The translations under genes and the position numbers were made by a program. 64,000 nucleotides of DNA. Origin: RGIG3528 sp963649295 (GTDB taxonomy: Bacteria; Bacillota; Clostridia; Lachnospirales; Lachnospiraceae). Location: the NCBI GenBank assembly GCA_963649295.1, contig CAVJHK010000006.1, positions 1 through 64,000 on the forward strand, in the 5' to 3' direction. The notes under the pieces are model-generated. The model did no database searches, was not told the origin of the DNA, and saw nothing but the letters and a program-made list of their open reading frames with translations. Each line of letters opens with the position of its first letter. Within the stretch, counting starts at the first letter, position 1. Positions 33,993-41,647 of the stretch are shown here, one piece after another.

Positions 33993-35285
33993 ATGAACAG
34001 AAATTATACGGTAAATGACAAAGGACATTTGGTGCTCGGAGGCATTGATGCGGTTACACTCGCACTGGAATACGGAACTCCTCTGTATGTTATGGAAGAA
34101 GATAAAATCCTGTCTGCAATGCGTGAATACAAAAATTCGATTGACAGGTTTTATGACGGCAACGGACTCATTTTCTATGCTTCAAAGGCTTTTTCGTGTA
34201 AGGAAATATATAGACTTGCGATGAGAGAGGGACTGGGCGCCGACGTGGTGTCCGGAGGAGAACTTTATACGGCGCTTTCTGTGGGATTTCCGGCAGAAAA
34301 AATTTGTTTTCACGGAAATAACAAAACACGTGATGAGCTTAACTTTGCCATAAAGGAAAATGTGGGAAGAATTGTTGTTGACAATATCGAAGAACTTGAG
34401 ACTTTGTCGGAAATAGCACGTGAGACAGGGGAAAAAGTGCCTGTTTTACTCAGAATTAAGCCGGGTGTTGACGCACATACACATTCGTTCATAATGACCG
34501 GACAAATCGATTCGAAATTCGGATTTGCGATTGAAAACGGTGAAGCGAATGAGGCGGCCAAAAAAGCGATCGCATCCCAAAATATAATTTTAAAGGGACT
34601 TCATTGCCATATCGGTTCTCAAATACATGAACTTTTGCCTTTTGTGGAAACGGCAAAAATCATGATGAATTTTATTAAGAAAATAAAGGATGAGACAGGA
34701 GTAGAAACGGAAGAACTGAACCTTGGAGGGGGATACGGAATAAATTATACGGATGCGGATGCAAGAATTGAATATTCCGCATATATGGAAGCTGTTTCAA
34801 AAACTCTTAAGGAATGTGCGGCGACACTCAATGTAAAACTTCCGTTTATCATGATGGAGCCCGGCCGCAGTATTGTGGGAGAAGCGGGAACAACGCTTTA
34901 TACAATTGGTTCCGTAAAGGAAATAAAGGATGTGAGAACATATGTATCAGTTGACGGAGGAATGCAGGATAATCCTCGCTATATCCTTTATGGTGCAAAA
35001 TATGATTTTCTTATCGCAAATAAGGCTGACGCACCCGCAGACACGGTTGTGACCGTTGCCGGAAAATGCTGCGAGAGCGGGGATTTGCTCGGCGAAAACG
35101 TAAAAATCGCAAAATGCACGGCCGGTGACATATGCGCCGTATTTTCGACCGGAGCCTACAATTATTCGATGGCATCAAACTACAACCGTAACATTATACC
35201 GCCGGTGGTTTTTGTGAAAGACGGAAAGGCAAGAGTCGTTGTAAAAAAGCAAACATATGAATATATTTGCGAAAACGACATATAG
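33993..35285 (+). CDS. lysA: Diaminopimelate decarboxylase
   Basis: 430 residues, normal length. A PLP-dependent alanine-racemase-fold decarboxylase making L-lysine from meso-diaminopimelate. The PLP lysine lies in FYASKAFSCKEI (about residue 57), HCHIGSQI near 203, NLGGGYGI near 244, MEPGRSIVGEAG near 288 and the substrate cysteine in GKCCESGD near 357. Arylglycine-type alternatives (carboxynorspermidine decarboxylase) are less likely given these motifs. AGGGAAG precedes the start. The gene is behind an attenuator-like leader. Confidence 0.95.
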   Translation: MNRNYTVNDKGHLVLGGIDAVTLALEYGTPLYVMEEDKILSAMREYKNSIDRFYDGNGLIFYASKAFSCKEIYRLAMREGLGADVVSGGELYTALSVGFPAEKICFHGNNKTRDELNFAIKENVGRIVVDNIEELETLSEIARETGEKVPVLLRIKPGVDAHTHSFIMTGQIDSKFGFAIENGEANEAAKKAIASQNIILKGLHCHIGSQIHELLPFVETAKIMMNFIKKIKDETGVETEELNLGGGYGINYTDADARIEYSAYMEAVSKTLKECAATLNVKLPFIMMEPGRSIVGEAGTTLYTIGSVKEIKDVRTYVSVDGGMQDNPRYILYGAKYDFLIANKADAPADTVVTVAGKCCESGDLLGENVKIAKCTAGDICAVFSTGAYNYSMASNYNRNIIPPVVFVKDGKARVVVKKQTYEYICENDI

Positions 35286-35335
35286 TCGGGAATAACGTAG
35301 GCAAGAACTATATAGGTAAGAACGATACGGAATGG
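35274..35335 (+). repeat. Tandem ~15-bp repeats at the lysA 3' end
   Basis: Units 35274-35290 (AACGACATATAGTCGGG), 35291-35305 (AATAACGTAGGCAAG), 35306-35320 (AACTATATAGGTAAG) and 35321-35335 (AACGATACGGAATGG). The first contains the lysA stop codon. Confidence 0.65.
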
Positions 35336-35356
35336 AATGATATATTTTAAGAAGAA

Positions 35357-35400
35357 ACATCAGAAAAGGCACCGATTTTTCGGTGCCTTTTCTGATGTTA
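35357..35400. terminator. Strong hairpin between lysA and the convergent alaX-like gene
   Basis: A perfect 19-bp stem (35357-35375 with 35380-35398) and TTTT loop. T-rich sequence follows on the minus-strand side. Confidence 0.8.
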
Positions 35401-35426
35401 TAACTTAACGGAAGTCAATTTTTTAC

Positions 35427-36584
35427 TCACTGCAAAATTTCTTCGATTTCTTTTCTTGTTGCTTTTATGCTTCCCTGTATCATTTGCGCTTTTCCGCCGC
35501 CGTGAGCCCCGAGTAAATTTAATTTTTTTTGTATTTCTCTTGCATCGCCTACTTTGCATCCGATGATGTAATTATATCCCGTTTCGTCATCTCCGGAGAA
35601 AAACAAAGAATAACCCTCGTGTTCCGCAACAAGCGAATTTACAACATTTCTCATTATAAACGAATCCGTTTTTTCTTTAAACAAAATCACGTTTTCGGAA
35701 GTTTTTGGCATATTTTTTATTTCATTCATGATAAGGTCATATTTGAGTGCCGAAACGCTTGAATTTAACGATTTTATTTCGTCTTTCATTTTTTCGATAT
35801 TGGTGACAATGTTTTCTTTGCCCGTTGTGAGCGAATTTGTAATTTCCGTCACGAGATCAAGAGACTCGTTAAAGTATTTAAGGGCACGCTCACCGCATAA
35901 AATATGAAGCCTTATCCCACCCTTGTAATTTTGGAAACTTATAACTTTGAGTATCCCTATTTCGCCGGTGCGCTTAACGTGAGGAGCGCAGCAGGCGCAT
36001 ATGTCATATCCGGGGATTGCGACTATCCGAATGGGACCTGTTAACTCTTTCTTACTTCTGTAGTCTGTATTTTTTAATTCTTCGGCTGTAGGATAATAAG
36101 CCTTGATTTCAACATTTTCCCAAATTGCACGATTTACGAGATGTTCGACGTGAAGGATTTCTTCTTTGCTTAAAACACCGTCGTAATCCATCGTTACGGA
36201 ATTGTCGCTTAAATGAAAGCCGACATTGTTAAGGTGAAACATTGAATTCACAACCCCCGAAAATATATGTTCACCGGAATGCTGCTGCATGTTGCTGTAG
36301 CGGTGTTGAAAATCGATTTTTCCGTGAACGTGAGCGCCTGCGGGAATTGGCTTATTCAGATAATGTATGATAACGGACGAGGAAAGCTTGACATACAAAA
36401 CGTCTGCGTCATTAATATTACCTTTGTCCGGTGACTGACCGCCTTCTTCGGGAAAAAAGAGAGTTTGGTCAAGTATTGTTTTAAATATGTCATGTCCCTC
36501 ATATGTGCCGGGCTCGGATGACAAAACCGTCGCATCAAATTCCGTCATATATGCGCTATAATCGTATAATTTTATTGTTTCCAT
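35427..36584 (-). CDS. Alanyl-tRNA editing protein (AlaX-like, long form)
   Basis: 385 residues from ATG 36584, earlier in-frame codons being poor starts. The AlaRS-type editing core has zinc ligands in QQHSGEHIFSG (HxxxH, about residues 99-109) and ICACCAPHV (C and H near 195-200). A coiled-coil middle (about 250-290) leads to a DHHA1-type C-terminal domain with GAHGGGKAQMIQGS. The protein hydrolyses mischarged seryl- or glycyl-tRNA(Ala). It is third in a minus-strand run after two HAD phosphatase genes. Confidence 0.9.
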   Translation of the reverse strand: METIKLYDYSAYMTEFDATVLSSEPGTYEGHDIFKTILDQTLFFPEEGGQSPDKGNINDADVLYVKLSSSVIIHYLNKPIPAGAHVHGKIDFQHRYSNMQQHSGEHIFSGVVNSMFHLNNVGFHLSDNSVTMDYDGVLSKEEILHVEHLVNRAIWENVEIKAYYPTAEELKNTDYRSKKELTGPIRIVAIPGYDICACCAPHVKRTGEIGILKVISFQNYKGGIRLHILCGERALKYFNESLDLVTEITNSLTTGKENIVTNIEKMKDEIKSLNSSVSALKYDLIMNEIKNMPKTSENVILFKEKTDSFIMRNVVNSLVAEHEGYSLFFSGDDETGYNYIIGCKVGDAREIQKKLNLLGAHGGGKAQMIQGSIKATRKEIEEILQ

Positions 36585-36605
36585 CAGTCTGCCTTTCAAT
36601 AATAC

Positions 36606-36642
36606 ACGCATTGCGGAAGCACAAAGCACTCCCGCAATGCGT
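36606..36642 (-). other. Hairpin between HAD phosphatase and alaX-like genes
   Basis: A perfect 11-bp stem (ACGCATTGCGG with CCGCAATGCGT), loop of 15 bases and no T tract in the direction of transcription. Could stabilise or process the message, or give partial termination. Confidence 0.5.
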
Positions 36643-36654
36643 ATATTATCGTTG

Positions 36655-37275
36655 TCAAAATTTTTTAAGTTCTTCCATATTCTGAATTACGGCATAGGGC
36701 GACATTACCGTACCGAAGCCGTAGGCGGCATGAATAATGGGAATTTGCGCCGTATCGCATGCATCGGCGTCAGTTTGTGTGTCTCCGACATAAACGGGAT
36801 TTTTAAGGGAATTTCGTGACACAATAAGCTTTAGGTTTTCGGCTTTTAAAAGCCCCCGGTCACCGTAGCATGCAAAATCTGTGACGTAATCCGTGATTCC
36901 CGTTTTTTTCATCATGAGCTCGATATAGCCGCTTTGGCAATTGCTTACGATAAAGAGGGGACGGGATACGGCGAGCGTTTTAAAAGTGTCAACCACTCCA
37001 GGGTAAACAATTCCTCCCGATTCAAGGAGGTATTCATGCTCGTATTTATAGCAAAGCGGCTTAAATTTTGCTTTAATTTCTTTTGATTCGCCGGGCAAAA
37101 TCCTTGAAATAATGTCATCCATGGGAAGTCCGAAAAGGTTTTTTAAGATAACATCAGTTACGCGTTCGGAGAGACCAAGCTCCATAAACGCTCTGTTCCA
37201 CGCATCCGCAACAACATGTGTTGTATCCCATATTGTGCCGTCAACGTCAAAAATAAATGAATCGAATTTTTCCAT
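36655..37275 (-). CDS. HAD-family hydrolase (phosphoglycolate phosphatase-like)
   Basis: 206 residues. HAD motif I is FIFDVDGTIWDT (nucleophile D10), motif II VSNCQSGY near 108, motif III lysine near 146 and motif IV VGDTQTDADA near 162. A helical cap sits between motifs I and II, as in subfamily I enzymes such as Gph. Likely removes phosphate from a small sugar phosphate; the substrate is not deducible. It starts 8 bp after the thrH-like gene, so the pair is co-transcribed. Confidence 0.88.
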   Translation of the reverse strand: MEKFDSFIFDVDGTIWDTTHVVADAWNRAFMELGLSERVTDVILKNLFGLPMDDIISRILPGESKEIKAKFKPLCYKYEHEYLLESGGIVYPGVVDTFKTLAVSRPLFIVSNCQSGYIELMMKKTGITDYVTDFACYGDRGLLKAENLKLIVSRNSLKNPVYVGDTQTDADACDTAQIPIIHAAYGFGTVMSPYAVIQNMEELKKF

Positions 37276-37283
37276 AATAATCC

Positions 37284-37892
37284 TTATAATGCCTCTTTGA
37301 TTGCGTTAAACAAATCGTCATATTCTTCAAATGCGGGGATATTCGGATAATCGGCCTTGATTTTGTCTGTGCTTTTAAACAAAAATCCTGCTTTTGAAGC
37401 TTCGATCATTCCGAGGTCGTTATAGCTGTCGCCGGATGCTATTGTATCAAAACCGATTGCCTGTAACGCTTTTACGGTGGTGAGCTTGGATTTTTCGGTA
37501 CGCATCCGGTAGCCTGTGATTTCGCCGGTATCCGAAACCAAAAGCGTATTGCAGAAAATTGTCGGATAACCGAGCTTTTTCATGAGAGGCATGGCAAATT
37601 GTGTGAAGGTGTCGCTCAAAATTACAACCTGTGTGATCGCGCGTAATTTATCGAGAAATTCTTTTGCACCCGGCATCGGATCGATTTTTTCGATTACAGT
37701 CTGAATCTCCTTGAGACCGAGATTGTGCTCCTTCAAAATTCCTATTCTGTATTTCATAAGCTTGTCGTAATCGGGCTCGTCTCTTGTTGTTCTTTTGAGC
37801 TCGGGAATGCCGGACTCCTCGGCAAACCTGATCCAGATTTCGGGCACAAGCACGCCTTCCATATCAAGACAAACAATGTTTAAATCGCTCAT
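37284..37892 (-). CDS. thrH: ThrH-type phosphoserine phosphatase/homoserine phosphotransferase
   Basis: 202 residues from ATG 37892, preceded by GGAGGAA. The N-terminus NIVCLDMEGVLVPEIWI matches Pseudomonas ThrH almost residue for residue (CLDxEGVLVPEIW). VVILSDTFTQF is motif II and ASGDSYNDLGMIEA is motif IV. ThrH takes phosphate from phosphoserine and can move it to homoserine. It would serve serine or threonine synthesis here. First gene of the three-gene minus-strand run. Confidence 0.9.
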   Translation of the reverse strand: MSDLNIVCLDMEGVLVPEIWIRFAEESGIPELKRTTRDEPDYDKLMKYRIGILKEHNLGLKEIQTVIEKIDPMPGAKEFLDKLRAITQVVILSDTFTQFAMPLMKKLGYPTIFCNTLLVSDTGEITGYRMRTEKSKLTTVKALQAIGFDTIASGDSYNDLGMIEASKAGFLFKSTDKIKADYPNIPAFEEYDDLFNAIKEAL

Positions 37893-38040
37893 AAATATTT
37901 CCTCCGAATAATTCATAATGAAGCTATTCTAACTTAAGAATGTTTTTTTTTCAATGACGTTTAATTTTTTATTGTACGGGAAACGGAAAAAAGGTATAAT
38001 GCGTGAAAAAGTTCTTCTGAAAGGGAAAGGCGGTAAAAAA

Positions 38041-39525
38041 ATGAACGGAATAGGCTTTGACAACGACAAATATCTTAAAATGCAATCCGAGCATATCAGA
38101 GAGCGGATAGACAGCTTCGGAGGAAAATTATATCTCGAATTCGGCGGAAAGCTTTTTGACGATTTTCATGCGTCGAGAGTGCTTCCCGGCTTCAAGCCCG
38201 ACAGCAAAATCAATATGCTTGTGAATCTCAAGGACAATGCCGAAATAATTATTGCGATAAATTCGGGCGACATCGAAAAAAACAAGATAAGAGGCGATCT
38301 CGGAATTACTTATGATATGGATGTGCTTCGTCTTATCGATGCGTTCAGAGGCTATGGGCTTTATGTGAGCGCCGTTGTAATGACGCAGTATTCCGAGCAG
38401 CCTGCCGCCGTTCAATACGCAAAGAGACTGAATTCTTTGGGACTTAAGGTTTATCATCACTACAAAATTCCGGGATATCCCGCAAATATCTCCTACATCG
38501 TGAGCGAAGAGGGCTTCGGCAAAAATGAGTACATAGAAACAACAAAGCCGCTTGTCGTTGTAACTGCACCCGGTCCCGGAAGCGGAAAGATGGCAACATG
38601 CCTTTCGCAGCTTTATCATGACAACAAGCGAGGAATAAAGTCGGGATATGCAAAATTTGAAACATTTCCTATTTGGAATCTTCCTTTAAAGCATCCCGTT
38701 AACGTTGCATATGAAGCGGCAACGGCGGATTTGAACGATGTAAACATGATCGATCCTTATCACCTTGAGGCATACGGAAAGACAACGGTAAATTATAACC
38801 GTGACGTTGAAGTGTTCCCTGTTCTCAATGCGATGTTTAAAACGATTCTCGGGGAATCGCCATATAAGTCCCCCACGGACATGGGCGTCAATATGGCAGG
38901 CAATTGCATAATCGACGACGGAGTATGTGCAAGTGCGTCGCGTGCGGAAATAATAAGACGTTATTATGACGCACTTTGCAGGAAAAGAGCAGGAAACGGA
39001 AGCGATGCCGAAGTATTAAAGCTTGAACTCATAATGGAGCAGTCGGGAATAAGTATATCCGCAAGAAAGGTTGTTGGTGCGGCTCTTTTGAAGGAGGAGC
39101 TTACCGGAGCGCCTGCCGCAGCAATGGAACTTCCGGACGGCACAATCGTTACCGGAAAAACAAGCTCACTGCTTGGCGCGTCGTCGGCAATGCTTCTTAA
39201 CGGCATAAAGGTTCTTGCGGGGATAGAAGACAGTGTAGAGCTTATTTCTCCCACCATAATAGAGCCTGTACAAAAATTGAAGACGGGCGTCCTCGGAAAT
39301 CACAATCCCAGACTCCATATCGATGAGCTCCTGATTGCACTTTCGATTTGTGCCGTAACGGACGAAAAAGCCGCACGTGCGATGAATTGCCTGCAGCTCT
39401 TAAAAGGATGCGAGGTGCATTCAAGCGTTATGTTGTCGGAGGTTGACAAAAACGTATTCAGAAAGCTCGGAGTTCACCTTACCTGCGAGCCGGTTTATCA
39501 GACAAAGAAGCTGTTTCACAGATAA
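38041..39525 (+). CDS. DUF1846 family protein
   Basis: 494 residues from ATG 38041, typical of DUF1846 (about 495-505). Seen segments include GFDNDKYLKMQSEHIRERI at the N-terminus and VVVTAPGPGSGKMATCLSQ near 180, a P-loop-like GPGSGK. PTDMGVNMAG lies near 280. The family is common in Firmicutes and its role is not established; a nucleotide-binding function is suggested by the glycine-rich loop. An earlier in-frame ATG (37954) is rejected as the usual start is NGIGFD. uppP follows 34 bp later. Confidence 0.92.
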   Translation: MNGIGFDNDKYLKMQSEHIRERIDSFGGKLYLEFGGKLFDDFHASRVLPGFKPDSKINMLVNLKDNAEIIIAINSGDIEKNKIRGDLGITYDMDVLRLIDAFRGYGLYVSAVVMTQYSEQPAAVQYAKRLNSLGLKVYHHYKIPGYPANISYIVSEEGFGKNEYIETTKPLVVVTAPGPGSGKMATCLSQLYHDNKRGIKSGYAKFETFPIWNLPLKHPVNVAYEAATADLNDVNMIDPYHLEAYGKTTVNYNRDVEVFPVLNAMFKTILGESPYKSPTDMGVNMAGNCIIDDGVCASASRAEIIRRYYDALCRKRAGNGSDAEVLKLELIMEQSGISISARKVVGAALLKEELTGAPAAAMELPDGTIVTGKTSSLLGASSAMLLNGIKVLAGIEDSVELISPTIIEPVQKLKTGVLGNHNPRLHIDELLIALSICAVTDEKAARAMNCLQLLKGCEVHSSVMLSEVDKNVFRKLGVHLTCEPVYQTKKLFHR

Positions 39526-39559
39526 TGTGTGACATAGGGCAGTGACAGAGGGGAAATTG

Positions 39560-40408
39560 ATGAGCGATTTATTAAAGGCTGTTTTTTACGGAATAATCGA
39601 AGGTATAACAGAATGGCTTCCGATAAGCAGCACAGGGCATCTGATACTTGCGGAAAAACTGATTCCTTTTGAAAATGCAAGTGCAGGATTTTTTGATTTA
39701 TTTGATGTCATAATCCAGCTTGGTGCGATATTCGCGGTTGTTGTGCTTTTTATTGACAAATTGTGGCCTTTTGCATTTACGAAGAAAAGAAAAGAAAAAT
39801 ATGCGGTCGATACCTTTTATATACGGGATGCATGGTCATTATGGTTTAAGATAATCGTTTCATGCGTGCCTGCGGGAATATTCGGAATATTTTTTGACGA
39901 CTTTTTTGAAGCACATTTTTATAATTATGTATCGGTTGCGGTTGCACTTATATTCTTCGGTATAATTTTTATAATTGTTGAAAATACAATCGGAAAATCA
40001 GGAAAATTTAAAGTAAACGATTTAAATGAAATTACATATATGAATGCCCTGCAAATAGGAATTTTTCAAATACTTGCTGCGGCGTTCCCGGGCACTTCGC
40101 GCTCAGGTATTACGTTAATCGGCGCAATGTTGCTCGGAATATCGAGAGGGACAGCATGTGAATATACGTTTTTTCTTGCCGTTCCCGTGATGGCGGGAGC
40201 AAGCCTTTTAAAACTCATAAAATTCGGATTTTCGTTTAGCGGCAACGAAATCGCGATTTTGGGCATTGGATGCGTTGTATCGTTTATCGTATCGATATTT
40301 GCAATGAAATTTTTGCTTAAATATATTAAGAAGAATGATTTTAAAATTTTTGGTCTGTATCGAATCGTACTCGGAATAATTGTCCTCGTGTTCGCATTTT
40401 TTGGTTGA
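39560..40408 (+). CDS. uppP: Undecaprenyl-diphosphate phosphatase (BacA/UppP)
   Basis: 282 residues with about eight membrane helices. Active-site motifs are EGITEWLPISSTGH (residues 14-27) and PGTSRSG near 180. The enzyme recycles the lipid carrier of peptidoglycan synthesis on the outer face of the membrane and confers bacitracin tolerance when raised. Start ATG 39560 follows GAGGGG. Its stop overlaps the -35 box of the downstream rpsF promoter. Confidence 0.96.
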   Translation: MSDLLKAVFYGIIEGITEWLPISSTGHLILAEKLIPFENASAGFFDLFDVIIQLGAIFAVVVLFIDKLWPFAFTKKRKEKYAVDTFYIRDAWSLWFKIIVSCVPAGIFGIFFDDFFEAHFYNYVSVAVALIFFGIIFIIVENTIGKSGKFKVNDLNEITYMNALQIGIFQILAAAFPGTSRSGITLIGAMLLGISRGTACEYTFFLAVPVMAGASLLKLIKFGFSFSGNEIAILGIGCVVSFIVSIFAMKFLLKYIKKNDFKIFGLYRIVLGIIVLVFAFFG

Positions 40409-40477
40409 CAGAAGATTAAAGTCATGCTAAAATAAATCTCCGTGACGAGTAAAATCCTTGCTAATCCGTAAAGGATT
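40405..40477 (+). promoter_or_regulatory. rpsF promoter and possible S6:S18 leader hairpin
   Basis: TTGACA (40405-40410), 17-bp spacer, TAAAAT (40428-40433). The -35 overlaps the uppP stop. The leader then forms AATCCTT/AAGGATT (40453-40459 with 40471-40477) with an 11-base loop containing CCGTA, similar in place and kind to the S6:S18-binding leader (which uses CCGA). A ribosome site AAGGAGG follows. Confidence 0.55.
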
Positions 40478-40515
40478 GGCCAAAAATTTGACCAGAAGGA
40501 GGTGCAACTATAACT

Positions 40516-40806
40516 ATGAGCAAATATGAATTATGTTTAGTTGTTAGTGCAAAAGTAGAGGACAGCGTAAGAGATGCATCCGTTGAAGATGCAAAGAAGC
40601 TTATTACAAGATTCGGCGGCGAAATCAAGGATGTTGCCGAGTGGGGTAAGAAGAAGCTTGCTTACGAAGTTCAGAAGATGAACGAAGCATTTTATTACTT
40701 CATTCAGTTCGATGCTGAGACAACAGCCCCTGCAGAGATAGAAGACAGACTTCGCACAAGGGACAACGTTATCAGATTCTTAATTACAAGAGTCGAAGAA
40801 GCATAA
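40516..40806 (+). CDS. rpsF: Ribosomal protein S6
   Basis: 96 residues: MSKYELCLVVSAK start, FGGEIKDVAEWGKKKLAYEV and DNVIRFLITRV motifs. Part of the 30S platform with S18. First in rpsF-ssb-rpsR; AGGAGG precedes the start. Confidence 0.98.
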   Translation: MSKYELCLVVSAKVEDSVRDASVEDAKKLITRFGGEIKDVAEWGKKKLAYEVQKMNEAFYYFIQFDAETTAPAEIEDRLRTRDNVIRFLITRVEEA

Positions 40807-40823
40807 AAACGGAGGAAATCCTA

Positions 40824-41258
40824 ATGAACAGAGTCATTTTAATGGGAAGACTCACAAGAGATCCCGATGTATCTTATACACAGAGAGACAATTCCGCTGT
40901 GGCACGTTTTACACTTGCCGTAGACAGAAGAGTTTCGCGTAATGCGGATTCAAATCAGCAGACTGCCGACTTTATCAATTGCGTCACATTCGGCAAGACG
41001 GCTGAATTCGTTGAGAAGTATTTGAAGAAGGGCACAAAGGTTGTAGCGGAAGGCCGCATACAGACGGGCAGCTACAAAAAAAATGACGGTAGTACCGTTT
41101 ATACAACGGACGTCATTCTTGACAATGTGGAATTTGCAGAAAGCAAAAATTCAGGTTCGGGCAATTACGGAAATTCAAATCAAAATCAAAATTTTGAAGG
41201 ATCCGATTCGGGATTTATGAATATTACCGACAGTCTTGACGAACAGCTTCCCTTCTAA
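40824..41258 (+). CDS. ssb: Single-stranded DNA-binding protein
   Basis: 144 residues. OB-fold start MNRVILMGRLTRDP, GTKVVAEGRIQTGSY, and a glycine/asparagine-rich linker (about 110-130) to the acidic tip DEQLPF that binds partner proteins. Canonical position between rpsF and rpsR, 17 bp after rpsF. Confidence 0.98.
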   Translation: MNRVILMGRLTRDPDVSYTQRDNSAVARFTLAVDRRVSRNADSNQQTADFINCVTFGKTAEFVEKYLKKGTKVVAEGRIQTGSYKKNDGSTVYTTDVILDNVEFAESKNSGSGNYGNSNQNQNFEGSDSGFMNITDSLDEQLPF

Positions 41259-41303
41259 AAGGATTCACCGATTATCAAATACGAAAGAATGGAGGATAAT
41301 ACA

Positions 41304-41573
41304 ATGACAGATGAAAGAGCACCGAAGACAAATGCCGATGCACCGATGAAGAGACGTATTATTCGCAGAAGAAAAAAGGTTTGCGAATTTTGCGGTGCGG
41401 GTGTTACGGAAATAGATTATAAGGATACAAAGAAGTTATCCAAATATATCTCTGAGAGAGGAAAGATTCTTCCCAGACGTATCACAGGCGCTTGTGCAAA
41501 GCATCAAAGAGCAGTTACGACAGCCGTTAAGCGCGCACGTCATGTAGCTCTTATGCCTTATACGGTAGAATAA
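41304..41573 (+). CDS. rpsR: Ribosomal protein S18
   Basis: 89 residues from ATG 41304, with GGAGG 11 bases upstream; ATG 41289 sits before that site and is rejected. CEFCG and CAKHQR keep the cysteine-type zinc site of the C+ paralogue form. An acidic N-terminal leader precedes RRKKVCEFCG. Closes the rpsF-ssb-rpsR operon. Confidence 0.97.
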   Translation: MTDERAPKTNADAPMKRRIIRRRKKVCEFCGAGVTEIDYKDTKKLSKYISERGKILPRRITGACAKHQRAVTTAVKRARHVALMPYTVE

Positions 41574-41584
41574 AAAAATTAAAA

Positions 41585-41620
41585 GCCCCGTATGATAACA
41601 GCATACGGGGGATTTTTTTT
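41585..41620. terminator. Terminator after rpsR, shared with the VWA cluster
   Basis: CCCCGTATG (41585-41593) with CATACGGGG (41602-41610), then T8; the minus-strand side is also T-rich. Confidence 0.85.
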
Positions 41621-41647
41621 GCCTTATAAGAAGCTTTAAAGAAATTG

